A model generated the notes under the pieces. That model did no database searches, was not told where the DNA came from, and saw only the letters and a program-made list of their open reading frames with translations. A DNA stretch of 64,000 nt from Bacillus cereus G9842 (GTDB lineage: Bacteria; Bacillota; Bacilli; Bacillales; Bacillaceae_G), in NCBI RefSeq assembly GCF_000021305.1, contig NC_011772.1, forward strand, positions 147,001 to 211,000. The letters run 5' to 3'. The first letter of the stretch is position 1. Every line of letters begins with the position of its first letter. A program made the position numbers and the translations under genes. Of this stretch, positions 40,107 to 48,145 are shown one piece after another.

Positions 40107-40910
40107 TTATTTCCCCCTAGCTTTTTTGTTTGTTGCTTCTACTGCTTTTTGAATTGCCTCTGAAAAATTATATTCATATAAAGTTTTGAGACCCTCAGCT
40201 GTGGAACCACCTGGCGTTGTTACTTGTTCGCGGAGGTTAGCTGGATCTTGCGTTTGTTCGAGCATAGAAGCAGAGCCAGAAATCATTTGAATGACAAGAT
40301 GTTTTGCGGTTTCTTCATCGACTCCATAACTTTTTGTTGCTTCAATTAAGCTTTCAGCAAAGTAATAAAGGAAGGCTGGTGCACTTCCAGTAACTGCAGT
40401 AAGCTGATGAACTTCTTCCTCAGTACAAAGTTGCGAAGTACCAATACCTCTTAAAAGCAGTTGCAGGGTTTCTTGATGCATCTCTTTTATTGATTGTCCC
40501 ATTGTATATAAGGAGATAGACTTTCCAATTTCAGCAGCTGTATTAGGCATAATCCAAGCAACAGGCGTGCCTTTTGGGAGTCTAGCTTCTAAATAAGATG
40601 GTCCAATGCCAGCTGCTACTGTTACGACAAGTTGATTTGATATTAACGGAGATAGCTCAGCTAATAACTCTTCATGAGCAGAAGGTGGCATTGCTAAAAC
40701 AACCGTATCGACAGATGTAACATGCTGCTTCCAATCTGTTGCAGTAGACACATTATATCGATGTTGTAACTGTTTTAGTTTTTCTGCGTTGCTTCGGTTA
40801 GAGACGATAATTTCTTCGATGTACTCTTTGCTTGTTTTAAGTAATCCGGAAAATATAGCTTCGGCCATACGACCGGCACCAATAAATAAAATTCGATGTT
40901 TAGTTAGCAT
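40107..40910 (-). CDS. proC: Pyrroline-5-carboxylate reductase
   Basis: 267-residue enzyme for the last step of proline synthesis. N-terminal Rossmann motif FIGAGRMAEAIFSGLL, VVLAMPPSAHEELL, AGIGPSYLE and the C-terminal signature HLVIQMISGSASML...PANLREQVTTPGGSTAEGL (split here). Length normal. B. cereus group genomes carry several paralogues (ProI/ProG/ProH types), so the exact role is uncertain. First gene of the operon with the aldo/keto reductase. Confidence 0.92.
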   Translation of the reverse strand: MLTKHRILFIGAGRMAEAIFSGLLKTSKEYIEEIIVSNRSNAEKLKQLQHRYNVSTATDWKQHVTSVDTVVLAMPPSAHEELLAELSPLISNQLVVTVAAGIGPSYLEARLPKGTPVAWIMPNTAAEIGKSISLYTMGQSIKEMHQETLQLLLRGIGTSQLCTEEEVHQLTAVTGSAPAFLYYFAESLIEATKSYGVDEETAKHLVIQMISGSASMLEQTQDPANLREQVTTPGGSTAEGLKTLYEYNFSEAIQKAVEATNKKARGK

Positions 40911-41026
40911 ATCCTTTATTCCTTTCTAGTAGAGATATGTTATAAAAACGATATCATCTTTAAGAGAATTTTGTAAAAAGAAAAGACTTACCGTAGATGG
41001 AATGGATAATGGGAAGGCGGAAATTC

Positions 41027-41170
41027 ATGGTAAAGGAAAGGGCTATTACTTATACTGGTTTCTACGTCATACTAATATTAGCTGTTATTAATCTCTTTAT
41101 ATGTGTAGCTGGTTTGCTAGAGTGGAAGAGCAATTATAAGGGGCAAGAACATACAAATAATTATATCTAG
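41027..41170 (+). CDS. Small single-span membrane peptide
   Basis: 47 residues: short basic start, one helix (TGFYVILILAVINLFICVAG) and a polar tail. ATG preceded by GGGAAGGCGGAAATTC, a fair ribosome site. Ends just before a terminator. No family recognised; moderately likely to be real. Confidence 0.5.
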   Translation: MVKERAITYTGFYVILILAVINLFICVAGLLEWKSNYKGQEHTNNYI

Positions 41171-41186
41171 AAAATAATTAGAATTG

Positions 41187-41220
41187 AAAAACCCCTGAAG
41201 CATATATGCTTCAGGGGTTT
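41187..41220. terminator. Terminator of the sugar transporter gene
   Basis: AAACCCCTGAAGC-atatat-GCTTCAGGGGTTT, T-run on the minus strand. Could serve the small plus-strand gene too. Confidence 0.88.
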
Positions 41221-41237
41221 ACTGATAGAATATAAGA

Positions 41238-42089
41238 TTATGCTTTTGTCATACCAAGTAATACAGCACCGCCGATAATTAAAACACTGCCTAGTGCAAT
41301 AAAGATCAATTGACGTTTTGTTTTCTTTTCACCTAAGAAGACAATTGCACCGAATGTTGAGATAACGATTCCAGTTTGAGATAATGGGAAGCTTGTTGCT
41401 ACTCCGACACGTGGTAATGAAAGAAGTAAGAATAAGTTTCCCGTTCCCCATAGTAAACCGGATAAAGCATTACGAATTGCATATTTGTTAAATGGTTTAT
41501 GTTTAGACGTCAGTACAACCGCACCAACAAACATACCAACTGCTTGTGGTAAAATAGCAGACCAACCATCGATATTATACCAACGAATAATAATTACATA
41601 TACAAGATAGCCGAAAGTAGAAACAATTAAAGTAAGAAGTCCTTTTTTCAATTGTCCTGGTGGCTGAGCATTTTCTTTATCATCTAGTGATGTGAATACA
41701 ACACCAACTACGATTAATAGGATTGCAATCGTTCCCAGAACAATTGTTGTCGTAGTAGTCCATTCACGGAAAGCGATAACCCCAAAGATAGAAGTTGCAA
41801 CAAGTTGCATACCAGTAGAAATTGTTACGGTAGTTGAAACACCTAGTTTTTCAACTGTTTTTAATTGGTTTACTTGTCCTAAAGCCCAGAATAAACCTGA
41901 AATAAAACCAACAATTAAGACTGTCATTGTTAAAGCTGGTTGAGTAAATACATACATAATTGTTGCGAAGAATAGAGCACCGATTGTCATACCTACCGTT
42001 TGGCTATATGCACCACCGCCCATTTTTACGCTTACTAATAAGATGTTTCCCCATGCAATTGCAGGAAGAAGCGCTAATAAAATGTCCAT
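41238..42089 (-). CDS. GRP family sugar transporter (GlcU-like)
   Basis: 283-residue membrane protein with about ten helices, like Bacillus GlcU/ribose transporters of the glucose/ribose porter family in the DMT superfamily. Seen: MDILLALLPAIAWGNILL, GFISGLFWALGQVNQL, FPLSQTGIVISTFGAIVFLGE. Transports glucose or ribose by proton symport in characterised relatives. ATG behind GAAGGGAGTCTTGTA. No glucose dehydrogenase gene adjoins. Confidence 0.9.
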   Translation of the reverse strand: MDILLALLPAIAWGNILLVSVKMGGGAYSQTVGMTIGALFFATIMYVFTQPALTMTVLIVGFISGLFWALGQVNQLKTVEKLGVSTTVTISTGMQLVATSIFGVIAFREWTTTTTIVLGTIAILLIVVGVVFTSLDDKENAQPPGQLKKGLLTLIVSTFGYLVYVIIIRWYNIDGWSAILPQAVGMFVGAVVLTSKHKPFNKYAIRNALSGLLWGTGNLFLLLSLPRVGVATSFPLSQTGIVISTFGAIVFLGEKKTKRQLIFIALGSVLIIGGAVLLGMTKA

Positions 42090-42140
42090 TACAAGACTCC
42101 CTTCGGTTTCCTATACCAATATAATTACATATCGTTCTAA

Positions 42141-42183
42141 CGATCGGTAATGCCCCACTAATAGAGTAGAAGATTACCGATCG
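42141..42183. repeat. 11-bp inverted repeat upstream of the sugar transporter gene
   Basis: CGATCGGTAAT (42141-42151) and ATTACCGATCG (42173-42183), perfect, 21-bp spacing. It lies 50-95 bp upstream of the start. No T-run follows, so it is an operator or leader hairpin rather than a terminator. Confidence 0.6.
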
Positions 42184-42365
42184 CTAAAACAGGATGAAGA
42201 ATTCACGATATAAATGCGTTTTCATTTCTTCATTTTTTGAAACACCTCCATATAATAACAGGAAATTGCCTATTTTAGAAAGTGAATTCAAATAAAATGT
42301 ATATTTCAATAAGAGGTAAAATTCAGTTATTTCCCAACGACTTATTTATTTCCTAAGAAATAAAT

Positions 42366-42392
42366 AAGCAGCTTCCAAAAAAGCTGCTTTAA
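42366..42392 (-). terminator. Terminator of modA-modB
   Basis: AAAGCAGCTT-ttttgg-AAGCTGCTT on the minus strand, overlapping the modB stop. T-run weak. Confidence 0.7.
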
Positions 42393-43063
42393 AGGTTAGT
42401 AATTCTTTTGTTAATAAGCTGAATACATAGCAGAAATAGGAGTGACATACTAATAGTGATAACCACAAGTGTCCAGGCGAGTTGCATATTACTTGCGTCA
42501 ATGGCCATGTAAATTGCAGTTGGGATTGTCTGTGTTTTACCAGGAATGTTCCCGGCAAACATGAGTGTAGCACCAAACTCACCGAGCGCGCGGACAAAGC
42601 TCAAAATCATCCCGCTTAGTAATGCAGGAAATGCGAGCGGAAGTGTAACGTGCAGAAAAACTTGATATTCACTTGCGCCAAGGTCACGAGCACTTTCTTC
42701 AATTTGTACATTTGCGATAGAAAATCCCGTTTTCGCTGATTGGTACATAAGCGGAAATGCAACAACTGTAGAAGCGATGATCGCAGCGGTAGATGTGAAC
42801 ATAATAGACTGCTGAAATAATGATTCAACCCACCTTCCAATCGGGCTGTTGTTTCCAAAGATGATAATGAGAAAGAAGCCGATAACAGTTGGTGGAAGTA
42901 CCATTGGTAATAAAAATATGGTTTCTAATAGTACTTTATATCGCCATGAGGAGCGAGCTAGTGCTCGCCCGACAATCGTCCCTAAAATTGTAACGAGAAT
43001 AGTGGCACACGCAGCTACTCTTAAAGATAGAAAGACAGGCGATATAATAGCATCAATGCTCAT
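42389..43063 (-). CDS. modB: Molybdate ABC transporter permease
   Basis: 224-residue permease with five to six helices and the ModB/CysT loop ARDLGASEYQVFLHVTLPLA. Contains LLPMVLPPTVIGFFLII and RALGEFGATLMFAGN, typical of ModB. 5-bp gap after modA. No modC ATPase gene follows, so the ATPase is encoded elsewhere or ModB shares one. Confidence 0.92.
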   Translation of the reverse strand: MSIDAIISPVFLSLRVAACATILVTILGTIVGRALARSSWRYKVLLETIFLLPMVLPPTVIGFFLIIIFGNNSPIGRWVESLFQQSIMFTSTAAIIASTVVAFPLMYQSAKTGFSIANVQIEESARDLGASEYQVFLHVTLPLAFPALLSGMILSFVRALGEFGATLMFAGNIPGKTQTIPTAIYMAIDASNMQLAWTLVVITISMSLLFLLCIQLINKRITNL

Positions 43064-43068
43064 AGTAA

Positions 43069-43875
43069 TTACGACAGGACTGTAAATCCATATTTCTTAA
43101 AGATAGATTGTGCATCTTTTGACTGCAAATACTCATAAAATGAAGTCGCCTCTTTCTTATGTTTAGATTCCTTTATAACACCTAAAGGATAGTGGATTGG
43201 CTCATGAGAAGTAGCTGCTGCTGTTTCACCAATCTTTACTTTATCTGAAATGAGAGCATCTGTTTTGTATACGATACCAGCATCGATATTCCCTGTTTCT
43301 ACATATGTTAACACTTGGCGAACATCTTTTGTAAATACGACTTTATTTTGAACATCATTCCAAAGGTTTTCGTGTGTTAGAGAAGCCTTTGCATATTTTC
43401 CAGCAGGTACAGATTCAGGTGTACCAAGTGCAATTTTTTTGATTTTCTCATCTTTTAAATCTTGAAATTTTGTAAGAGAACTATCTTTAGGGATGACTAG
43501 AACTAGTTCATTTCCAAGAAGATTTTTCCCTTCTTTTTCATTAATGAATCCTTTCTTTACAAGGGTTTGGAATTTATCTTCTGCTGCAGAGAAGAATAAA
43601 TCAGCAGGTGCACCTTGTTCAATTTGTTGTTGAAGTGCTCCAGAAGCACCGAAGTTAAAAGAAAGTTTGATATTTGGCTCTTTTTCTTTATATTGTTTTT
43701 CAATTTCTTTTAATGCATCTTGTAAGCTTGCAGCAGCTGAGATAGTCAGTTCAACTGTTTTATCTTCTTTAGCAGCTGACTTTGTATTCTTTTCCCCACT
43801 TGTACAAGCAGCACTAAATATAAGAAGGAAAGAAAGTATAAGTGCCCCAATAGAACGTAATGTAAATTTATTCAT
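43069..43875 (-). CDS. modA: Molybdate-binding lipoprotein
   Basis: 268-residue periplasmic-type binding lipoprotein. Lipobox SAACT (Cys24), then LTISAAASLQDALKEI, SFNFGASGALQQQIEQGAPADLFFSAA and VYKTDA, the ModA family pattern in which serine and alanine residues bind the oxyanion. ATG behind AAAAGGGATTTTTT. Divergent from the regulator gene, with six decamer repeats between them. Confidence 0.93.
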   Translation of the reverse strand: MNKFTLRSIGALILSFLLIFSAACTSGEKNTKSAAKEDKTVELTISAAASLQDALKEIEKQYKEKEPNIKLSFNFGASGALQQQIEQGAPADLFFSAAEDKFQTLVKKGFINEKEGKNLLGNELVLVIPKDSSLTKFQDLKDEKIKKIALGTPESVPAGKYAKASLTHENLWNDVQNKVVFTKDVRQVLTYVETGNIDAGIVYKTDALISDKVKIGETAAATSHEPIHYPLGVIKESKHKKEATSFYEYLQSKDAQSIFKKYGFTVLS

Positions 43876-43898
43876 AAAAAAATCCCTTTTCGTTTTGA

Positions 43899-43958
43899 TA
43901 TAACTAATTATAACTAATTATAACTAAATATAACTAGTTATAATTGAATATAATTTGA
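43899..43958. repeat. Six tandem decamers, likely operator of mod genes
   Basis: TATAACTAAT, TATAACTAAT, TATAACTAAA, TATAACTAGT, TATAATTGAA, TATAATTTGA in strict 10-bp phase between divergent modA and the regulator gene. Ten-bp spacing puts each unit on one face of the helix, suggesting cooperative binding by the excisionase-type HTH of the neighbouring regulator. Confidence 0.75.
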
Positions 43959-44035
43959 ACATATATCTATTTTTAAAAAATAGGAGAAATATTCTTTTCT
44001 TTGTTACAATGAAAGGAGAAAGTGAGGAATCGTCT

Positions 44036-44956
44036 ATGGATCATCATTCCTACACAACGGAAGAAGTAGCAAAGCGATTAAAGGTATCAAAATTAACTGT
44101 ATACGACTTAATTAAAAAAGGAGAACTTCCTTCTTATAGAGTTGGTAGACAGATGCGCATTGATGCAGTGGATTTAGATCAATATATAAAACAAATGAAA
44201 ACAGGAAAGGTACAAGTTACTCCTGTGAAAAACGATGGTAGTAGTATCTTGAACACGTGTATTATTAGTGGTCAAGAACTAACGTTAGATATGTTAGCTA
44301 AACGTATAGAAAATCGTTTGCCAAGTTCTAATGTTTTAAGAGCGTATCAAGGTAGCTTAACAAGTTTAGTGAAAATGTATCAAGGAGAAGGAAGTATCGT
44401 TAGTTTGCATTTGTTTGATGGTGAAACGGGTACATATAATGTTCCTTACGTAAAACGCATTTTAGTAGGTCAACCATGTATTATGATTAATTTATTGTCC
44501 AGAAATGTAGGGTTTTATGTCCAAAAAGGAAATCCGAAGAAAATAAAGACATGGGCTGACATATCCGGATCCACTATAAAGTTTGTAAATCGAGAAAAGG
44601 GTTCTGGTATTAGAGTGTTAGTGGATGAACAATTACGAATCCAAAAATTAAATAAAGCTGATATTAGTGGATATGAATGGGAAGAATCGAATCATCTGGG
44701 TGTTGCCACGCAAGTTGCAAATGGAAAAGCTGATGTAGGAGTAGGTTCAGAAAAGTTTTCGCAAATTGTAAATGTGGACTTTATTCCAATCATGAAAGAA
44801 CAGTATGATTTAGTAATTTTGAAGAATAAAGAAAATGAAGAGCTGATTGAAGTCGTGAAAGACATTCTGCAATCGGAAGAATTTCATAATGAATTAAATG
44901 CAATTGGCGGATATGATATTAAGAAAACAGGTCAAATTATATATGAAACAAACTAA
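44036..44956 (+). CDS. HTH/periplasmic-binding-domain regulator, probable molybdate sensor
   Basis: 306-residue one-component regulator. Residues about 1-55 form an excisionase-type (MerR-like) helix-turn-helix (YTTEEVAKRLKVSKLTVYDLIKKGELPSYRVGRQMRID split here over the motif). The remainder resembles the PBP-like/ModA-like substrate domain (NVLRAYQGS, GIRVLVDEQLR, GVGSEKF). It probably senses molybdate in the cytoplasm and controls modA-modB through the decamer repeats. ATG at 44036 behind GTGAGGAATCGTCT; the longer frame to 43955 would overlap the operator. Terminator follows. Confidence 0.82.
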   Translation: MDHHSYTTEEVAKRLKVSKLTVYDLIKKGELPSYRVGRQMRIDAVDLDQYIKQMKTGKVQVTPVKNDGSSILNTCIISGQELTLDMLAKRIENRLPSSNVLRAYQGSLTSLVKMYQGEGSIVSLHLFDGETGTYNVPYVKRILVGQPCIMINLLSRNVGFYVQKGNPKKIKTWADISGSTIKFVNREKGSGIRVLVDEQLRIQKLNKADISGYEWEESNHLGVATQVANGKADVGVGSEKFSQIVNVDFIPIMKEQYDLVILKNKENEELIEVVKDILQSEEFHNELNAIGGYDIKKTGQIIYETN

Positions 44957-44990
44957 AAAGCTGCTTGTCTATAAGACGAACAGCTTTTTC
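44955..44990. terminator. Bidirectional terminator
   Basis: AAAAAGCTG-cTTGTCT-ata-AGACGAA-CAGCTTTTT. Ends the regulator gene, and on the minus strand the first peptide module. Confidence 0.85.
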
Positions 44991-45021
44991 TATATATAAA
45001 GGGGTTTGGGGAAACAAAGTA

Positions 45022-45273
45022 TTAAATAAGACCTTGAGCAAGTGTGTAAATGAAAGCTGTAAGAAGAGTAGCTCCACTTGCAAGTCCGATAAAGTGAAAC
45101 TTTAATCAGTGAGGGCGGGGTATCCCTCGCTGATTATTAGTTGAACCAATCGGGCTTTTACGGGCAGTTGATCCTAAACCTAACTTCTTTGATTTCGCTG
45201 AATTTTGAAGTGGGAGTCTTACTGCCCGTTAATGCGGGGTAAAGTCTGATTTGTTGAAAGTAATGTTGTTCAT
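45022..45273 (-). pseudogene. Peptide A gene (copy 1) disrupted by bcr1-like insertion
   Basis: Minus strand. The frame starts MNNITFNKSDF, then a 150-bp bcr1-like insertion brings an early stop. After it the reading continues FIGLASGATLLTAFIYTLAQ to a stop at 45022. Removing the element and one copy of its target repeat restores SDFIGLASG, homologous to LDFLGLASG in copies 2 and 3. Intact length would be about 32 residues. Ribosome site AAATAAGGAGAGATTATA is kept. Confidence 0.85.
45089..45244. mobile_element. bcr1-like interspersed repeat inserted in peptide A copy 1
   Basis: About 150 bp flanked by a TAAAG repeat (ATAAAGTG at 45089, TAAAGTC at 45240). Internal blocks shared with the copy at 60052: AATCGGGCTTTTACGGGCAG, CCTAACTTCTTTG and CGCTGAATTTTGA. 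These match my recollection of bcr1, a non-autonomous B. cereus-group element that duplicates a TTTAT-like target. No ORF. Confidence 0.8.
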
Positions 45274-45285
45274 TATAATCTCTCC

Positions 45286-45387
45286 TTATTTGTTTAATGT
45301 AGTTGCAACAGCTTTTGCATCGACAAGTGCGGATAGCACCATGCCCATTGTATGTAAAAATTTATTTGATTTCATATTGTTCATCAT
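45286..45387 (-). CDS. Peptide B, copy 1 (33 residues)
   Basis: Begins MMNNMKSNKFLHTMGMVLSA and ends LVDAKAVATTLNK. Amphipathic with a cationic start, no cysteine, no signal peptide. First gene after the 65-bp promoter; peptide A follows 12 bp on. Copies 2 and 3 are homologous. The ribosome site is weak (AAAGGAGCGG lies 10-15 bases upstream). Could be an antimicrobial, toxin-like or signalling peptide; no function is known to me. Confidence 0.75.
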   Translation of the reverse strand: MMNNMKSNKFLHTMGMVLSALVDAKAVATTLNK

Positions 45388-45433
45388 GCGTATCCGCTCC
45401 TTTTCGAATTGTTGTTGCCCTGCTTATGTCTTA

Positions 45434-45498
45434 ATTATAGGAAATATGTCCACTTGCAACTATCGAATTAGCTTACGAAAGACTTACACTTTTGTAAG
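45434..45498 (-). promoter_or_regulatory. 65-bp BceR-like promoter, site 1
   Basis: Minus strand: CTTACAAAAGTGTAAG (45483-45498), half-site CGTAAG after 5 bp, then CTAATTCGATAGT, 19 bp and TATAAT (45434-45439). No canonical -35. Faces peptide B/A copy 1. Confidence 0.8.
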
Positions 45499-45502
45499 AA
45501 AA

Positions 45503-45528
45503 AAAGACATTCATGTAAGAATGTCTTT
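45503..45528. terminator. Terminator of LysR gene
   Basis: AAAGACATTC-atgtaa-GAATGTCTTT; A-run on the plus strand gives the T-run for the minus-strand LysR gene, which it abuts. Confidence 0.85.
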
Positions 45529-46394
45529 CACAGCATATTGATATGATGATGTTCTTCAATTGTTTTTAAAAAACTACGCGTTGAATTCGTCATATAGCTA
45601 TCTTTACGGCGTATGAAAACCGTTGAAATACTGCCGTATTTTTCAGGGATTGCATGACAATGTACCTTACCTGCTTTAGAAAGATGATGGACAGCAGACT
45701 GTGGTACGAGTGTAATTCCGAGGCCGAGTGCAACGCTGTTTAATATTGTCTCTAATATATTGAATTCCATAATTCTTTTTGGTAGCAAACCTTCGTCTTT
45801 CAGCCATCGTTCTAGTTTGGAACGGTATCCACATCCTTGGTTAAAAACGAGTAGAGGCGTTGTTGTAAATTCTTCTATATGAAAAGCTTTATTTTGTGTT
45901 ACAAGCATTAATTTTTCTGTACTAACATCGTATTGTTCGATTAGTGGATGTTTAATAGGACCTGATATAAAGGCACCATCTAATTGATGATCAAGTACTT
46001 CTCTAATCAATTCTTCTGTTAGACCCGCTTGTAATGATAAATCGACATTCGGATAGCTTTTATAGTAAGAAGATAAAATGGTAGGTAATGTACTTACTGT
46101 TTCTACTGTACCGATTTTTAATATACCGGAGGGTGTTTCACTATCTAAAAATACTTGTTTTAGTTCGTCGACATCTTGCAAAATTTTATTAACATAAACG
46201 AGCATTTTTCTTCCTTCAGCTGTTAAAGTCATCCCTCGTTTATGGCGGTAAAAGAGCGGGGTTTTTAATTCGTTTTCTAGTTGTTTAATACGTGCAGTTA
46301 CATTTGATTGTACATAATTTAATTCCTTTGCTGCGTTACTTACACTACCCTGGTCGGCAACGCTTTTAAAGATTTGTAATTCTCTTAATTCCAT
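45528..46394 (-). CDS. LysR family transcriptional regulator
   Basis: 288-residue LysR regulator. N-terminal winged HTH ([39 protein letters not shown]), then an effector domain with [20 protein letters not shown]. The start is ATG at 46394 behind CAAGGGGGATTACAAA; an upstream in-frame ATG at 46424 lies in the operator palindrome. Divergent from the transporter gene at 46522, which it likely controls. Confidence 0.92.
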   Translation of the reverse strand: MELRELQIFKSVADQGSVSNAAKELNYVQSNVTARIKQLENELKTPLFYRHKRGMTLTAEGRKMLVYVNKILQDVDELKQVFLDSETPSGILKIGTVETVSTLPTILSSYYKSYPNVDLSLQAGLTEELIREVLDHQLDGAFISGPIKHPLIEQYDVSTEKLMLVTQNKAFHIEEFTTTPLLVFNQGCGYRSKLERWLKDEGLLPKRIMEFNILETILNSVALGLGITLVPQSAVHHLSKAGKVHCHAIPEKYGSISTVFIRRKDSYMTNSTRSFLKTIEEHHHINML

Positions 46395-46409
46395 TTTGTA
46401 ATCCCCCTT

Positions 46410-46444
46410 GATGTTAACTATCATTATAAATGATAGTTAACATC
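46410..46444. promoter_or_regulatory. 35-bp palindromic LysR operator
   Basis: GATGTTAACTATCAT (46410-46424) and ATGATAGTTAACATC (46430-46444) are exact inverted repeats around a 5-bp centre, also self-complementary. It lies between the divergent LysR and transporter genes, 16 bp from the LysR start. It contains the T-N11-A core of LysR boxes. Confidence 0.8.
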
Positions 46445-46521
46445 ATTTTGAATCATTTTACGTGATATATTTTTTCTTTTACAATTCTCTTTGTGCAAAT
46501 AGAAAGAAACGGGGGATTGCG

Positions 46522-47490
46522 GTGAGAAGAGGTCAAATGATAATAGGGGCTTTAGCGTGTTTAATTGCGAGTATGTCATGGGGAGCGATGTTTCCGGTTG
46601 CTGATCATGCGCTAGAATACATAGATCCATTTTATTTTTCGCTTATTCGTTATGGAGCAGTGGCGATAATGCTGATTGTATTGTTGTTAATGAAAGAAGG
46701 AAAACAGGCATTTCGTTTAGAGGGAAGAGGAAAGTTACTCGTCTTTTTTGGAACGATGGCATTTACAGTATATAATGTCCTCATATTTTTAGGGCAAATG
46801 TTAATGGGTAAGTCGGGTGTAATGGTAGCTTCCATTATGGAATCACTTATGCCGATGATTTCTATTTGTATTTTATGGGGATATAAGCATATAAAACCGA
46901 AGAAGTATATGATAACGAGTATGGTTATTGCTTTTGTAGGAGCTGTGTTTGTTATTACAAAAGGTGACATAAGTTTCTTTGTAACATTGAAAGATAATAT
47001 GTTCCCATTAGCATTTATATTTATTGGTGTTGTAGGCTGGGTTATTTATACGATGGGTGGTCAAACGTGTAGTGATTGGTCAACATTACGTTATTCTACG
47101 TTGACGTGTGTATTCGGTACGACTGTTACAGGAATTATAACGGTAATTATTACGTTGCTTGGATATGTTTCAGTTCCTAGTATGGGAACGATTTCTATTG
47201 TGAAGTATGATTTGTTATTTATGATGACATTGCCAGGTATTGTAGCGCTACTTGCTTGGAACTACGGTGTGAAAATTTTATCATCCATTAATGGGATTTT
47301 ATTTATTAATTTTGTACCAATTACGACTTTAGTTATTATGATGATGCAAGGGTATCAGATCACAATGTTTGATATTATAGGGACTGTACTTGTTATTGCA
47401 GCACTTATTCGCAATAACGTTTGCCAGAGAAAAGAAGAAAATATAAATAAGAGAGTTTTACAAGAAGAACAATTACGTCAAGCTGTTTAA
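46522..47490 (+). CDS. DMT/EamA family transporter
   Basis: 322-residue membrane protein with ten predicted helices and two EamA repeats (ALACLIASMSWGAMFPVADH; MLPMTLPGIVALLAWNYG-like second repeat). Probably exports a metabolite or amino acid; substrate unknown. GTG start at 46522 behind AACGGGGGATTGC; the frame extends further upstream without a site. Divergent LysR suggests effector-dependent induction. Confidence 0.87.
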   Translation: MRRGQMIIGALACLIASMSWGAMFPVADHALEYIDPFYFSLIRYGAVAIMLIVLLLMKEGKQAFRLEGRGKLLVFFGTMAFTVYNVLIFLGQMLMGKSGVMVASIMESLMPMISICILWGYKHIKPKKYMITSMVIAFVGAVFVITKGDISFFVTLKDNMFPLAFIFIGVVGWVIYTMGGQTCSDWSTLRYSTLTCVFGTTVTGIITVIITLLGYVSVPSMGTISIVKYDLLFMMTLPGIVALLAWNYGVKILSSINGILFINFVPITTLVIMMMQGYQITMFDIIGTVLVIAALIRNNVCQRKEENINKRVLQEEQLRQAV

Positions 47491-47511
47491 TAGGCAAATG
47501 GAGGATTTCAC

Positions 47512-47652
47512 ATGTTAGAAAGTTTATTGTTTTTCTTCGCCATCGGAGTTGCCTGTGAGCTTGCAGCAATTAATCGAAATGGTCGTAAAAAGATAAAACA
47601 ACAAGCTGAGCTGATACAGCTTTTAAAAGAGTTGAAAGAAAGAAAAAATTAA
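47512..47652 (+). CDS. Small membrane peptide after the DMT transporter
   Basis: 46 residues: N-terminal helix (LLFFFAIGVACELAAI), then a basic coiled-coil-like tail (IKQQAELIQLLKELKERK). ATG behind AAATGGAGGATTTCAC, a strong site. 21 bp after the transporter stop, so probably same operon. Confidence 0.7.
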   Translation: MLESLLFFFAIGVACELAAINRNGRKKIKQQAELIQLLKELKERKN

Positions 47653-47685
47653 AAAGACGACCGGGCATAGACGGTCGTCTTTTTC
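47651..47685. terminator. Terminator (duplicated, copy at 48753)
   Basis: AAAAAGACGACCG-ggcataga-CGGTCGTCTTTTT. Loop and stem are identical to the terminator at 48753-48785. Bidirectional: also ends peptide module 2. Confidence 0.92.
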
Positions 47686-47712
47686 TATATAAAGGGGAAA
47701 GGGGACACAAAA

Positions 47713-47808
47713 TTATACAAGCGTAGCAGCGTAAATGAAAGCAGTAAGAAGAAGAGAGCCGCTAGCTAATCCTAAAAAATCTAATTTGTTAAAAGTACTG
47801 TTATTCAT
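47713..47808 (-). CDS. Peptide A, copy 2 (31 residues)
   Basis: Begins MNNSTFNKLDFLGLASGSLL and ends TAFIYAATLV. One hydrophobic helix covers most of it; no Cys, no cleavable signal. ATG behind AAGTAAGGAGAATGTATT. 12 bp after peptide B. Nearly identical to copy 3. Function unknown to me. Confidence 0.8.
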   Translation of the reverse strand: MNNSTFNKLDFLGLASGSLLLTAFIYAATLV

Positions 47809-47820
47809 AATACATTCTCC

Positions 47821-47922
47821 TTACTTGTTTAATGTAGAAGAAACAGCTTTTGCATCGAAAAGAGCTGATAATACCATGCCCATTGTATTTAAGAAATTGT
47901 TCGTTTTCATTTTGTTCATCAT
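47821..47922 (-). CDS. Peptide B, copy 2 (33 residues)
   Basis: Begins MMNKMKTNNFLNTMGMVLSA and ends LFDAKAVSSTLNK. Amphipathic, weakly cationic, leaderless. First gene after the promoter at 47969-48033. Leader contains AAAAGAAGTGG as a weak ribosome site. Family motif with the 57-kb peptides is ALxDAKAVxxxLN. Confidence 0.78.
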   Translation of the reverse strand: MMNKMKTNNFLNTMGMVLSALFDAKAVSSTLNK

Positions 47923-47968
47923 ATTAATCCACTTCTTTTCGAATAATTGTTGCCCTGTTTCTGACTTA

Positions 47969-48033
47969 ATTGTATGAAATATAGTAAGAAGTAACTATCG
48001 AATTAGCTTACAAGAAAATTACACTTTTGTAAG
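47969..48033 (-). promoter_or_regulatory. 65-bp BceR-like promoter, site 2
   Basis: Minus strand: CTTACAAAAGTGTAAT (48018-48033), TGTAAG after 5 bp, CTAATTCGATAGT, 19 bp, TACAAT (47969-47974). Faces peptide module 2. Confidence 0.8.
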
Positions 48034-48145
48034 AATTGAAATTTAACAATTCATACTTAATTTTATTACCAACTCCTAAAACTTAGTGTTATAATTGTTA
48101 TAAGAATATGATTATACTTCGGATGTTTAGAAAGGAACGAAACAA

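Noticed and set aside
43899..43958. CRISPR-like repeat array
   Set aside because: Ten-bp units with no spacers; better read as an operator.
45251..45541. Plus-strand frames across the peptide modules (also 47735, 48897, 57293)
   Set aside because: They are antisense to the micropeptides and promoters and lack ribosome sites; their mutual similarity only reflects the duplicated modules.
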